Assembly (NCBI RefSeq): GCF_008087665.1
Contig: NZ_CP042912.1
Coordinates: forward strand, 1,674,001 to 1,738,000
Reading direction: 5' to 3'
From: Mariniblastus fucicola
GTDB taxonomy: Bacteria > Planctomycetota > Planctomycetia > Pirellulales > Pirellulaceae
DNA: 64,000 nucleotides
Below the pieces are notes generated by a model. It worked only from the letters and a program-made list of their open reading frames with translations. It was not told the origin of the DNA and did not search any database. Shown here piece by piece: positions 8,691 to 18,667 of the stretch (its first letter is position 1; every line of letters starts with the position of its first letter). The translations under genes and the position numbers were made by a program.

Positions 8691-9449
8691 ATGACTGATC
8701 CCACCAATATTTTACCATCCGACGATCCACTGAAAGCAGACGTGCAAAAAGCGCTGTTGGCCGCATTCGGTGAAGAGGCCATCGGGTGGCTTGATGAAGC
8801 CGACGACCTTGAGCTTGAAGTGCAGGCGGATGAATCGCCGCAGCAGGAAACAGAATCTTCAAGTGTTGAAATCACAAAGCCTGACCAGGGCTTGAGCAAT
8901 CTGCTCGATCAAATCAGTGCTGCTATCGAAGGCAGTTCTACCGACGCCCTGGCATCAGGCATCGACGATGAAGCGGACGAAGACGGCGACGCGGTTGTCG
9001 AACTTGGTCCACGCTACGTCGTTTTTGAAATCGGCGATCAGCAATACGGGATTCCGCTCGATGGAGTCCTCGAAATTGATCGCTGCGGAAAGGTGACGTC
9101 GCTTCCCCGGACTCCGGCCTGGTTGCGAGGCGTTACCAATCTTCGAGGCCAAATCCTTTCAGTGACCGACTTTCGGGACCTGTTGGGGCTGAGCGATCAG
9201 CGGCGTGCCGTTGGCGAAAAAATTATCGTTGTCCATAGCGAGAGTCACGATTCGTGTACTGCACTGGTTGTCGATCGGGTACTTGGTATCCGAAACCTGC
9301 GCGGTGAACAGGGGCCGCTCGAAGGACTTTCGGACCGACTGGCTGTCTTTGCGGATAGCCTGGCGGTCACTGATCAGGCGACGACTGTACTCATCGATCC
9401 TGACCTGTTGCTCGGTAGCAATGAACTTTCAGCATTCGCTGTCGAGTAA
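8691..9449 (+). CDS. CheW-like coupling protein with acidic N-terminal extension
   Basis: A 252-residue protein. The first 105 or so residues are acidic and low in complexity; the CheW domain follows (YVVFEIGDQQYGIPLDGVLEI, then PAWLRGVTNLRGQILSVTDFRDLLGL). CheW links chemoreceptors to CheA; this one corresponds in position to PilI/PixI. It is 15 bp downstream of the PilH-like gene, preceded by an AGGA Shine-Dalgarno. The N-terminal extension is unusual because most CheW proteins are about 160 residues. Confidence 0.92.
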   Translation: MTDPTNILPSDDPLKADVQKALLAAFGEEAIGWLDEADDLELEVQADESPQQETESSSVEITKPDQGLSNLLDQISAAIEGSSTDALASGIDDEADEDGDAVVELGPRYVVFEIGDQQYGIPLDGVLEIDRCGKVTSLPRTPAWLRGVTNLRGQILSVTDFRDLLGLSDQRRAVGEKIIVVHSESHDSCTALVVDRVLGIRNLRGEQGPLEGLSDRLAVFADSLAVTDQATTVLIDPDLLLGSNELSAFAVE

Positions 9450-9572
9450 TCACTTCAGGGCCTTCGAACGCGGCTTTTTGCTGTGGTCCAAACCGATCGT
9501 CTCCATCGGAGACCTGTTAGCCCACCATCATCTTTCAATCATCCAACCAATCAGAAAATTAAGGTAGTTTCA

Positions 9573-12560
9573 ATGGCCACGAAAAGCTCGTTTACAGAAA
9601 ACGGTTTGTTCAAGTTCTTCGGAAAGACGATTCAGCGAAAGCTGGTTGCCTTGTTGATCGCCGTAGGTCTCCTTCCTATGCTCGCGGTCGCGATCTCGAT
9701 GTACCAATCGACTTCGGACGGACTGTTCAACAAGTCGTTCGCCCAGCTTGAAGCGATCAAGACGATCAAGGCCAATCAGGTTAGCGACTACTTCGGTTTC
9801 ATTGACAAACAGATTCGAACTTTCTCGGAAGACATCGCCGTCGTCGATGCCATGAAAGCCTTTCCAGGGGCAGAGAAAACGGCTCGCACCGAAGTGGGCG
9901 CGACTGATGACGATCTGGCGAAAATGGAGCAGCACTTGCGCGGCTATTACACCGACAAATTCGGTGCGGAATACGGTTCGCGAAACGACGGTGCGGCACC
10001 TCCAACGGATGAGCAGTTCCAGCCCTTGGACAAGGATTCGATCTACCTTCAGTATCAATACATTAGTGCCAACCCAAATCCGCTGGGTTCAAAAGAAGTC
10101 CTTGACGCTGCCGAAGACGGAACGGCGTACGGAAAACTGCACGCGAAGTTCCACCCGATGGTTCGAAGCTATCTGCAGAAGTTCGGCTACTACGATATTT
10201 TCCTTTGCGACCTTGAGTCCGGCGATATCGTCTACTCGGTTTTCAAGGAATTGGACTTCACGACTTCTTTGAAAGACGGGCCTTACGCCGAAACCAACTT
10301 CGGACGAGCTTTCCAGCTTGCTGCCGAAGCGAAATCAGCAGAGGAAGTCTTCCTCGTTGACTATGAAGAGTATGTTCCTTCTTACAACGATGCGGCAAGC
10401 TTCATTTCGTCTCCGATTTATGACGGCGACAAGAAAATTGGGGTGGCCATCTTCCAGATGCCGATTGACAAGATCGCGGCGATCATGGGAGAGCGTACCG
10501 GTATGGGCGAATCGGGCGAAACGTACGCTGTTGGAACAGATATGCTGCTGCGAAACGATTCACGTTTCACACCTGACACGATGATGAACCCTGAGTACGT
10601 GATTAATACCAAGGCCGTGCAGGAAGCCTTCAAAGGCAATTCAGGTCTTGAAGTGATCGACGATTACCGCGGTGTTCCGGTACTTTCAGCCTGGTCGCCA
10701 GTGACGATTTACGACGGAATCCCGGGCCGTGCCGAGCCAATCACATGGGCTCTGATGTCTGAGATTGACGACGCGGAAGTACGTGAGCCACTTGGTTTCA
10801 TGACTGTTGCTCAAACGGGTCTTGTCTGGATCATTGGTGCGATTCTTGGTGGTGGACTTTTGATCTGGTTCGTTGCCCGTGGTATCACGCAACAGGCGGC
10901 TTCGATTAAGGAAATGCTTGGTAACGTCGGTATCGGATTGCTCGATGCTCGTGCCGAAAAAATCACGAACGATGAACTTGGTGACGTTGCCGAGGCACTT
11001 AACGCGATGAGTGAAACGACGCTGTCGCTGATTGAATCGGACGAGAAACGACAGGGTGTACAGCAGTCGATTGAAGAGCTGATCGGTGAGATGGAGCAGA
11101 TCGCCGGTGGTAATCTGGCTGTAAACGCTGATGTGAAAGAAGACATTACGGGCACGATCGCCGGTACGGTCAATCACATGACCGAGCAACTTCGAATGAT
11201 TGTTCAGCAGGTACAAAACGCGACGTACATGGTGACAAGTTCTGCTGACGAGATTGCCGACCAGTCGACTCAGTTGTCGCAAGACAACGAGCAGCAAGCT
11301 CAGGATATTGAAACGACGTCTGCTGAAGTACTTCAGATCACTGGCCAGTTCCAGAACGTTGCTCGGAAAACGGAAGAGTCGGTACAGGTTGCCCAGCAAG
11401 CCCGTGAGTCTGCCAATCGTGGCTACAAAGCGGTAACCGATACGGTCGACGGTATGGATCGTATCCGTGAGCAGGTGCAAACGACTTCGAAGCGCATTAA
11501 GCGACTGGGTGAATCATCCCAGGAAGTCGGCGAGATCGTTCAGCTGATTTCTGATATTGCTGACCGAACTTCGATTCTGGCTCTTAATGCTTCGATTCAG
11601 GCCTCGATGGCCGGTGATGCCGGTCAAGGTTTCGCTGTTGTTGCTGAAGAAGTCGAGCGTCTCGCTGAGCGTTCGACGGACGCGACAAAGCAGATCTCGA
11701 CGCTGATCAAGGCGATTCAAACGGGTACTTCCGAAGCAATTTCGGACATGGAAGAAGCGACACGCGAGGTGGTCGAAGGATCACAGCTGGCGACTCAGGC
11801 CGGTCAAACGCTGGCGGAAATTAACGAGGTATCCCAGCAGCTGGAAACTTCCATTAAACAGGTTTCCGATTCGGCTCTTGAACAGGCCGCTGCGGCGACT
11901 CGAATTGCTTCGACGATGAACAACATTTCGACGACCACGAAACAGTCGGCCGAAAAATCCCGTTCTGCAACCGAGCAGGTGACTGCTTTGGCAACGTTGG
12001 CCAACCAGTTGGGTGATTCTGTTTCCCGATTCCAGCTTGAACAGGGCGAGGATCAGGCTTACACGGTCATGAATCAGGTTAACGAAATGTCCGAGATCGC
12101 ATCCAGTGCGACGCGATCGACTGCGAACACGACGCTCACACGTCTCGTGTACACAAGCGTTCGGACGGCTTCCTGCAACGACGCTGCGGTTGAAGACATC
12201 GTTGCCTCGGCTCAGCGAAACAACCCGCCGCTCGATCTGACCGGGGTTCTGTTCCATACAAAGAACCGATTCCTGCAAGTTCTTGAAGGACCTCACGATA
12301 ACGTGATGGAAACCTACGAGAAAATCGTCGAAGACACGCGACATCGTAGCGCACTGGTTCGCTTCTGTGAGCCAATTCAGCAACGTCACTTCGGCAACTG
12401 GGGAATGGGGTCGTCGTTTGTTGAACAGGAATTGATGCACGGATCTGAAATTGACCGCGCTGTCTACGATGCAGTTGTCCATGGAGACACCGATTCGTTT
12501 GGCGACTCGGGAATGGATGTGTTGAAAGACTTCCTGAATAACGCAACGCAACGAGTCTAA
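9573..12560 (+). CDS. PilJ-like methyl-accepting chemoreceptor with C-terminal BLUF photosensor domain
   Basis: A 995-residue protein. TM1 (about 20-45) is followed by a periplasmic Cache-like sensor domain to about 410, TM2 (about 413-435), HAMP segments, and a signalling domain with [20 protein letters not shown], the PilJ/PixJ version of the receptor tip. Residues 855-950 form a BLUF domain, which binds FAD and senses blue light. Tyr860, Asn884, Gln902, Trp943 and Met945 align with Tyr8, Asn32, Gln50, Trp91 and Met93 of cyanobacterial PixD, with one constant offset of 852. This start has normal chemoreceptor sequence; the frame is open 30 codons further upstream. It should partner the adjacent CheW and CheA. 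Light sensing is inferred from the residues, not shown. Confidence 0.93.
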   Translation: MATKSSFTENGLFKFFGKTIQRKLVALLIAVGLLPMLAVAISMYQSTSDGLFNKSFAQLEAIKTIKANQVSDYFGFIDKQIRTFSEDIAVVDAMKAFPGAEKTARTEVGATDDDLAKMEQHLRGYYTDKFGAEYGSRNDGAAPPTDEQFQPLDKDSIYLQYQYISANPNPLGSKEVLDAAEDGTAYGKLHAKFHPMVRSYLQKFGYYDIFLCDLESGDIVYSVFKELDFTTSLKDGPYAETNFGRAFQLAAEAKSAEEVFLVDYEEYVPSYNDAASFISSPIYDGDKKIGVAIFQMPIDKIAAIMGERTGMGESGETYAVGTDMLLRNDSRFTPDTMMNPEYVINTKAVQEAFKGNSGLEVIDDYRGVPVLSAWSPVTIYDGIPGRAEPITWALMSEIDDAEVREPLGFMTVAQTGLVWIIGAILGGGLLIWFVARGITQQAASIKEMLGNVGIGLLDARAEKITNDELGDVAEALNAMSETTLSLIESDEKRQGVQQSIEELIGEMEQIAGGNLAVNADVKEDITGTIAGTVNHMTEQLRMIVQQVQNATYMVTSSADEIADQSTQLSQDNEQQAQDIETTSAEVLQITGQFQNVARKTEESVQVAQQARESANRGYKAVTDTVDGMDRIREQVQTTSKRIKRLGESSQEVGEIVQLISDIADRTSILALNASIQASMAGDAGQGFAVVAEEVERLAERSTDATKQISTLIKAIQTGTSEAISDMEEATREVVEGSQLATQAGQTLAEINEVSQQLETSIKQVSDSALEQAAAATRIASTMNNISTTTKQSAEKSRSATEQVTALATLANQLGDSVSRFQLEQGEDQAYTVMNQVNEMSEIASSATRSTANTTLTRLVYTSVRTASCNDAAVEDIVASAQRNNPPLDLTGVLFHTKNRFLQVLEGPHDNVMETYEKIVEDTRHRSALVRFCEPIQQRHFGNWGMGSSFVEQELMHGSEIDRAVYDAVVHGDTDSFGDSGMDVLKDFLNNATQRV

Positions 12561-12572
12561 ACATGTAGCGGT

Positions 12573-12602
12573 GGCAACGTCTCGGTTTTCCGATGCGTTG
12601 CC
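12573..12602 (+). terminator. Stem-loop after the BLUF chemoreceptor gene
   Basis: GGCAACG (12573-12579) pairs with CGTTGCC (12596-12602), with an inner CGG/CCG stem around a TTTT loop, starting 12 bp after the stop codon. The sequence that follows is T-rich but has no clean T-tract. It may be a weak terminator or a stabilising 3' hairpin that lowers expression of the downstream cheA. Confidence 0.5.
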
Positions 12603-12919
12603 GCTCGGTTTGTTTTCTGGCTTTGACCTGTATTCAAAACTGATCCCCGTCCTTGTTGGACGTCGAATCCGGCATGCAGCAACTCGCGTTCGTCAGACCG
12701 TGAATGCTGCTGGAGATTGGCTCGATCAGGTCAACCGGCTTGTAAACACGATACATCGCAGCGATTTTCGAAACCGCACCAGCAATACGAATGGATTCGT
12801 CGAGCTGCCGCGTGACGAAACGCTTGACTCATACAAGCTTTGCCATTTTCGCCCTAACAATTCACTGCCACGATCACAGGTTTGCCTGACGACCAGCCCG
12901 TGATGACAAAGGAACAGTC
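12603..12919. other. Intergenic region inside the Pil-Chp-type operon
   Basis: About 320 bp between the chemoreceptor and cheA genes, much longer than the other gaps in this operon. A 110-codon open frame crosses it but has no recognisable domain and no clear ribosome site. The region may hold an internal promoter for cheA. ATGACAAAGGAACAGTC just before 12920 contains an AAGGA Shine-Dalgarno for cheA. Confidence 0.4.
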
Positions 12920-15900
12920 ATGCCTTCCAACGACAATGTCGACATCAACGAAGTTCTGCGTCAACTTCGCGCTGGCGGTAACATGCCAGAAGAACTCGCC
13001 GAGATCTTCAGCGAAGAAGCTGAAGAGCACATGCGCAACATCTACGACGGCCTCGATCGGTTGCGCGTCGATCCCAACGATGAGCCCGCGCTCAGCGACG
13101 TTCGCCGATCATCGCACACGCTCAAAGGAGCCGCCGGCGCGGTCGGTTTCGAAGCCATCACTCGTCTCGCCCATCGTATGGAAGACTTGCTCGATTGGCT
13201 TGGCGATCACAAACAGGGACCGAATGAGAATCAGTTGCAGTTGCTGCTCACCACAGCCGACCAAATCGACGACTTGACAACTTCAGAAATCGATTTTGAG
13301 GAAATGGCTGGAACGCTGATCGAAATTTACGGTCAGTACGACAAAGTCATGGCGTCGCTGGGGACAGCAAACGTCGATCCTGTTGGCGATGATGCGATGT
13401 CGGCCAACGCGCATTCGGATGAGGAAGACGCTGCTGAAGCACTTGGCGAAAGCCAAGCCGAAGTACCTGCCGTCGACGTTGACGAGATTCGCACAGAGCT
13501 GGAATCTGGTTCGACGATCAGCGACGAGTTGGCTGAAATTTTCGCCGAAGAAGCCGATGAACATCTCGCCGCGATCGGGACAGGGCTGACGCAACTGATC
13601 AGCGATCCCGCAGACAAATCAGCAGCGGCAGACGTCCGCCGCAGCGCCCATACGCTCAAAGGAGCCGCCGGCGCGGTCGGGATGATGTCGATGCATCGGC
13701 TTGCATGGCGTGTCGAAATGCTGCTGGACGCACTCGCGGAAAGTGCTGCAACTCTAACTGCAGAACAGGTCGAGCTGCTCAACGAGTCTGGCGAACGACT
13801 TCTCGAGCTACGCAACGGCAGCTACAAAACAGACGATCTGACCGCGGCCCTGGCAACAATCTACGGTCGCTACGAACAAGAACTTGCATTGCTCGTCCCG
13901 GCGAAACAGGTCCAGCCAGAAACCAGCAATGAAGTTGTCGCTGCTGATGCGGCTGGTGATTTGCCAAAAAACACGGCAGGCAAAGGAGAAGCCGTCGAAG
14001 CCAAAGATGCGGCCCAGGACTCAAATGTTGAGCCTGGCAAGTCGCAAAAGCAGAAAGCTGCGGCCAATCAGCCGACTCAGTATCTGCGCGTTCCGCTCGA
14101 CCGACTTGACTCGCTGGTCAGCTTGGTCGGTGAGATGGTGGTTAACCGCTCGACCTTCAGTCAACGGCTCAACGATTTCGCTGACCGTATCGAAGAGATG
14201 AACTCATCGTTGGATCGTCTGCGTACGGTCGCCAGCGATGTTGAAACTCGCTACAGCGTCGAAGCCCTTCAGGCTGGAAAGCTTCGCGAACGAGGCCTCG
14301 GCGTCAACCGAATCAAGGCGACGCTGGCTGGCAACGAAGCCACCGACGAACTCGATTCGCTTGAGTTTGATCGCTACACCGACTTCCACTTGCTGGCTCG
14401 GTCCTTGTCGGAAGCCACAAACGACATCGCGGTGATCTCATCCGAGCTTCGCAACCTGCACGGCGACTTTGATTCCTTGATCAACCGTCAGCAACGATTC
14501 AACCGCGACGCTCAGTCAAACCTGATGCACGTCCGCATGGTTCCGGTCGGCAACATCGCCAACCGGCTCGATCGCACGATCCGATCTGTCTCGAACAAGC
14601 TTGGCAAGAAAATCGATCTGGCCATCAGCGGGGAGAACACGGAACTGGACAAAACGGTACTCGAAGAAATCACCGATCCGCTGTTGCACTTGATCCGCAA
14701 CGCGATGGATCACGGAATCGAAACTCCGGCACAGCGACTTTCTGCCGGCAAGCCCGAACGATCACAGCTTCGGATCGAAGCCCTCAACCAGGGAACTCAG
14801 GTGACGATTCGCGTGATCGATGACGGTCGCGGACTCGATGCGGAGAAGATTCGCCTCAAAGCGGTCGAACGCAAGCTGATCCGCGAAGATCAAAAGCTCA
14901 CCAAAGAGGAAACTCATGCGTTGATCTTTACGCCAGGGTTTAGCACTGCGGACGCTCTGACCGACGTTTCCGGTCGCGGAGTTGGCATGGACGTCGTTCG
15001 CGAAGCCGTTCAACGACTAAAGGGAACGATTCAGGTTGAAAGTGTCGTCGGAGTTGGCTCGACGTTCACGATTCACCTTCCGACAACGCTCGCGGTTTCC
15101 AACGCACTGCTGGTCGAATCCAGCGGTCACACGTTTGCAATTCCGATGCAATCTGTTCAGCAAATCAAACGACTGGATCCGACAGCGGTCACCAAAGTCG
15201 GTGCTCATCCGATGATCAACCTTGGCGATCGAATGCTGCTGTTGAAAGATCTTGCCAATCACATGGAACTGCGTTCCGATCAGGAAAAGTTCGAAGAAAC
15301 CAAAGCCATGTTGCTGATTCGAACCGGTGACGATGAAGTCGCGGTCACGATCGACTCGATCGAAGGCGGTCAGGATATCGTGGTCAAAAGCCTTGGAGAC
15401 CACCTGCGGCACGTGCCGGGCTATCTCGGAGCCACAGTCAGTGGTGATGGTACCGTGATTCCAATTCTTGATCCTGCAGATCTTTGCGGTCAGGAATCGT
15501 CTGCGAAACGAGCCAATCGGATGCGTCGACGTTCAGACAATGCTCCAAAAATTCATCGCAAGACAGCCATGGTTGTCGATGACTCGTTGTCGGTTCGCCG
15601 CGTAACGACCAACCTGCTGCGTTCGTTTGGTTGGGAAGTCATCGATGCCAAAGACGGCGTCGACGCTCTCGAGAAACTTGCGGCTGCCGATACGCCTCCT
15701 GACGTCTTCCTTTGCGACATGGAAATGCCGCGGATGGATGGTCTGGAGCTGGTCAGTCGGATTCGCAGCCAGGCCGAATTCCGTACGACTCCCGTCGTCA
15801 TGGTGACATCGAGAGCCGGTGAAAAGCATCGCAAGTTGGCTCGTGAAGCCGGCGCTGACGAACATGTCGTCAAACCGTTCAATGACGAAAACCTGATCGG

Positions 15901-15949
15901 ACTGATCGATCGCATGGTCACCGAACATCGCGAACTGGTCGGAGTCTAA
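12920..15949 (+). CDS. Hybrid CheA-type histidine kinase with two Hpt domains (ChpA/PixL-like)
   Basis: A 1009-residue kinase. Two Hpt domains carry phosphoacceptor His66 and His244, each in the motif HTLKGAAGAVG. A linker and dimerisation region follow, then the HATPase domain (HLIRNAMDHGIE as N box, DDGRGLD, SGRGVGMDVVR), a CheW-like domain, and a C-terminal receiver with Asp933 in LCDMEMPRMDG. The kinase should autophosphorylate under chemoreceptor control, then pass phosphate to its own receiver and to the PilG- and PilH-like proteins. Hybrid CheA with multiple Hpt domains is characteristic of Pil-Chp and cyanobacterial Pix systems rather than flagellar chemotaxis. Confidence 0.94.
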   Translation: MPSNDNVDINEVLRQLRAGGNMPEELAEIFSEEAEEHMRNIYDGLDRLRVDPNDEPALSDVRRSSHTLKGAAGAVGFEAITRLAHRMEDLLDWLGDHKQGPNENQLQLLLTTADQIDDLTTSEIDFEEMAGTLIEIYGQYDKVMASLGTANVDPVGDDAMSANAHSDEEDAAEALGESQAEVPAVDVDEIRTELESGSTISDELAEIFAEEADEHLAAIGTGLTQLISDPADKSAAADVRRSAHTLKGAAGAVGMMSMHRLAWRVEMLLDALAESAATLTAEQVELLNESGERLLELRNGSYKTDDLTAALATIYGRYEQELALLVPAKQVQPETSNEVVAADAAGDLPKNTAGKGEAVEAKDAAQDSNVEPGKSQKQKAAANQPTQYLRVPLDRLDSLVSLVGEMVVNRSTFSQRLNDFADRIEEMNSSLDRLRTVASDVETRYSVEALQAGKLRERGLGVNRIKATLAGNEATDELDSLEFDRYTDFHLLARSLSEATNDIAVISSELRNLHGDFDSLINRQQRFNRDAQSNLMHVRMVPVGNIANRLDRTIRSVSNKLGKKIDLAISGENTELDKTVLEEITDPLLHLIRNAMDHGIETPAQRLSAGKPERSQLRIEALNQGTQVTIRVIDDGRGLDAEKIRLKAVERKLIREDQKLTKEETHALIFTPGFSTADALTDVSGRGVGMDVVREAVQRLKGTIQVESVVGVGSTFTIHLPTTLAVSNALLVESSGHTFAIPMQSVQQIKRLDPTAVTKVGAHPMINLGDRMLLLKDLANHMELRSDQEKFEETKAMLLIRTGDDEVAVTIDSIEGGQDIVVKSLGDHLRHVPGYLGATVSGDGTVIPILDPADLCGQESSAKRANRMRRRSDNAPKIHRKTAMVVDDSLSVRRVTTNLLRSFGWEVIDAKDGVDALEKLAAADTPPDVFLCDMEMPRMDGLELVSRIRSQAEFRTTPVVMVTSRAGEKHRKLAREAGADEHVVKPFNDENLIGLIDRMVTEHRELVGV

Positions 15950-16018
15950 CCGCGACTGTAAAAAAATTCTCCATTTGTAAGCTGGGACTGCCCACCAACT
16001 TTCTTACAAGGAACCACG

Positions 16019-17068
16019 ATGTTAACTCAAACTCCAACCCTCACTGAAGCATTCCATCCGGAACAGCTCTCAGCAGGTCGATCGAACCAGTTCGTGCGCG
16101 TGCGAATCGGTGAAATTGAACTGGTGATGGGAACGAAATATCTTTCCGGCGTCTATCAAGCTTCGCGGCAACATCGACTAACCGAAAACAATACGGTGTT
16201 GACTCCGAAGGGAGAATTTCCTGTTGCGTCGTTGAACGATGTGCTGCAGCAAAAGTTAAATCTTCCAATCACCAGTTTCGAAGGTCGCGCTCTAATCGCC
16301 GTCGGAGTTGACGGGCAAGTCGGTATGCTGCGAGCCGACAGCGTGTCTCGTCCGGCCTCTATCAGACCAGCCCACGTTCACCCGATGCCAAAGGTCGCTC
16401 ACGACGAATCCGAAGGCTCGCGGCTGATCCGTTCGGTTGTGAATGTGGAGCCGTCGGCGGCCAATCCAAACGATTGCGTTCGATTGGAGTTTGATCCTCG
16501 CGTGGCGCTGGGGATGACAGTGCCGGCGGAACCAGCCGACCAACCGAATCCGCTACCCAAGGAAGCTGCTTCGGCGATCGCGGCGGCAGTTGCGGCGACA
16601 TCGCGACGCGGATCCCAGGACAATCGCAAATCGGGCCAGCTGCTCGCGTTCATCCCCGACGACGTTGCCAAAAGCGAAGTCGAACAAGTGTTCTGCCTTC
16701 CGCTGACAGCCGTCGCCGAAGTCGTCACGACTCAACGCCATTTGAATTCGACCGTTTCGTCGGATGTTTTTGACGGGTTCGTCCTGTGGCGAAAAGTCCC
16801 GGTGCCGATCGTTCAGCTGGGAAAAATCTTTGGCTTTAACTTAGAACGCGAAACAGAATCAAGTCGCCGACTGGTGATCGCACGAGCGACTGGAAATCGA
16901 TTCCTTGGCTTTTACGCACAGCCACAGATGCAAACCATGAAAGTGCCAGAGTCCGTCCCTGGCAGCAACACGCTTTTCGAAGGCCGCCCGCATCTCGGAT
17001 GTTTTCGTACTGAGCTGGGAGAACTTGTGGTCCCGGACCTGAATCGAATTCTCGACAACGGATTCTAG
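16019..17068 (+). CDS. Double CheW-like domain protein
   Basis: A 349-residue protein with two diverged CheW-like modules: about 22-125 (QFVRVRIGEIELVMGTKYLSGV) and about 203-349 (LLAFIPDDVAKSE then FCLPLTAVAEVV and PVPIVQLGKIFGF), joined by a Pro/Ala-rich linker. It lies 69 bp after cheA and ends the operon. It may be a second scaffold connecting receptor and kinase, or a ChpC/PilI-like adaptor. No CheR or CheB gene for receptor methylation is present in the operon. Confidence 0.75.
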   Translation: MLTQTPTLTEAFHPEQLSAGRSNQFVRVRIGEIELVMGTKYLSGVYQASRQHRLTENNTVLTPKGEFPVASLNDVLQQKLNLPITSFEGRALIAVGVDGQVGMLRADSVSRPASIRPAHVHPMPKVAHDESEGSRLIRSVVNVEPSAANPNDCVRLEFDPRVALGMTVPAEPADQPNPLPKEAASAIAAAVAATSRRGSQDNRKSGQLLAFIPDDVAKSEVEQVFCLPLTAVAEVVTTQRHLNSTVSSDVFDGFVLWRKVPVPIVQLGKIFGFNLERETESSRRLVIARATGNRFLGFYAQPQMQTMKVPESVPGSNTLFEGRPHLGCFRTELGELVVPDLNRILDNGF

Positions 17069-17086
17069 GCACTGTTTGGTAGATGT

Positions 17087-17150
17087 GAGCGGCAAGGCGC
17101 TAGCCGCCGTTGCGTTGCGCTTTTTAACGGCGGCTAGCGCCTTGCCGCTC
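17087..17150. repeat. 25-bp perfect inverted repeat (REP-like palindrome or terminator)
   Basis: The left arm 17087-17111 (begins GAGCGGCAAGGCGCTAG) is exactly complementary to the right arm 17126-17150, with a 14-nt loop ending in TTTTT. The stem is far longer and more GC-rich than a normal terminator and is readable on both strands. It lies 19 bp after the stop of the chemotaxis operon, so it may end transcription, but its form suggests a dispersed palindromic element. Confidence 0.9.
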
Positions 17151-17377
17151 ATGTTTGGCCGCGTTGATGACATGAAAATCAATTTGTCAAACAGCGCCTA
17201 GTCGCTTCTGTTAGTCGCTACTGTTGCCTACGAGCCAGAATCAGCGACCCTGCCCTGCCCCGACACGGTCACCCGCGCGGATTGAAATTCGTCGCTGCAT
17301 TTTCGTGGAAGTGTGAAGCCAAAAGTAAATTTCACGATGTGATTAAGATCGCCAGTTTGATGTAAGATGGTTGCTTT

Positions 17378-18556
17378 GTGACCGCATTGCATGGACCAAC
17401 AAAGCTGATGGCTGAGCATTTTAATTCCGAGTTTCCGTCTGTTGAGCACTTGATCCGCCAGGCCAAAAAGCGGATGCCCGGGTTTGCGTTTGACTATTTG
17501 ACCGCTGGGTGTTTCGGCGAAGTCAATCTGGATCGAAACCAGAAAGATATTCGCGACGTTCAGCTGAAGCCGTGGTATTTGCGCGACTATGAAGGCAGTA
17601 ATCTGAAAACGGAGTTGTTTGGGAAAACGTACGATGCGCCATTCGGTATGGCGCCTGTTGGACTGCAAGGGCTGATGTGGCCCAAAGCCTGTGAGTATCT
17701 TGCTCAGGCCGCTACTGACCACAACATTCCGTTTTGTCTTTCGACCGTCAGCACGGCCAGCATCGAGACGGTCTCTGCGATCACAGGCGGCGATTTCTGG
17801 TTTCAGCTCTACCATCCTGCCGAAGACAAACTTCGCGACAAACTGCTCGAACGGGCTTGGGAGTCCGGATGCAAGACGTTGGTGATTCTGGCCGACACGC
17901 CGACGTTCGCCTATCGCCCAAAAGAAATCCGCAACGGCCTGTCGATCCCACCCCGGATGACGATGCGAAACATTCTACAGATGTGCACACGGCCGACCTG
18001 GTCGCTGGGTCAGCTGATGGCAGGAGCTCCAGAATTCAAAACCATGAAGCCCTACATTCCCGCAGGGCTGAACATGAAACATCTGGGGCTGTTCATGAAC
18101 AAAACTTTTTCCGGACGACTCACGGAATCAAAAATCGCTCCAATCCGCGACCAATGGAAAGGCAACCTGGTCATCAAAGGAGTCGTCAATCCTGAAGACG
18201 CAGAGCTCGCGATCAAGCACGGCCTGGATGGAATGATCGTCTCCAATCACGGCGGTCGACAGCTCGATCGCGGTGAGTCCACGATTCGACCTTTGGCCAG
18301 GCTGGCGCCCGAGTTTGGAGATCGGATCAAAATCATGATGGATTCGGGAATTCGATCTGGGGCCGATGTTGCTTCGACGATCGCTTCCGGGGCCGCGTTC
18401 ACATTCCTTGGACGGACTCCGATGTTCGGTGTTTGTGCGTTGGGCAAGTACGGCGGCCATCACACGTTTGAAATGCTCAAGAAACAAATTCAACAGGTTA
18501 TGGAGCAAGTCGGCTGCGAATCCGTCGACCGGCTGCCAGAGCATCTTGTCGGCTGA
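17378..18556 (+). CDS. FMN-dependent alpha-hydroxy-acid oxidase/dehydrogenase
   Basis: A 392-residue member of the lactate dehydrogenase/glycolate oxidase family. Visible landmarks are FQLYHPAED (flavin and substrate contacts), VIKGVVNPEDA with the flavin Lys, the active-site SNHGGRQLD (His as catalytic base, Arg for the carboxylate), and DSGIRSGADV. It oxidises a 2-hydroxy acid to a 2-oxo acid; the exact substrate cannot be told. The start is GTG at 17378; an ATG at 17408 (MAEHFN) is a possible alternative. The following hydroxyisourate hydrolase and SDR genes run in the same direction and may share its transcript. Confidence 0.88.
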   Translation: MTALHGPTKLMAEHFNSEFPSVEHLIRQAKKRMPGFAFDYLTAGCFGEVNLDRNQKDIRDVQLKPWYLRDYEGSNLKTELFGKTYDAPFGMAPVGLQGLMWPKACEYLAQAATDHNIPFCLSTVSTASIETVSAITGGDFWFQLYHPAEDKLRDKLLERAWESGCKTLVILADTPTFAYRPKEIRNGLSIPPRMTMRNILQMCTRPTWSLGQLMAGAPEFKTMKPYIPAGLNMKHLGLFMNKTFSGRLTESKIAPIRDQWKGNLVIKGVVNPEDAELAIKHGLDGMIVSNHGGRQLDRGESTIRPLARLAPEFGDRIKIMMDSGIRSGADVASTIASGAAFTFLGRTPMFGVCALGKYGGHHTFEMLKKQIQQVMEQVGCESVDRLPEHLVG

Positions 18557-18667
18557 TCGAATTGCGTTGCCATGGTCTCTAACGTGCCGCGTCCGGCAAC
18601 TGGCCACGTGGAAGGCGGCTTCGAATAGTGGTATCTTGGACGCGGGATTATCACTGGAGGGAAACAA

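Noticed and set aside
12571-12903. 110-codon open frame between the chemoreceptor and cheA genes
   Set aside because: No recognisable domain, no clear ribosome site, and its start lies inside a hairpin.
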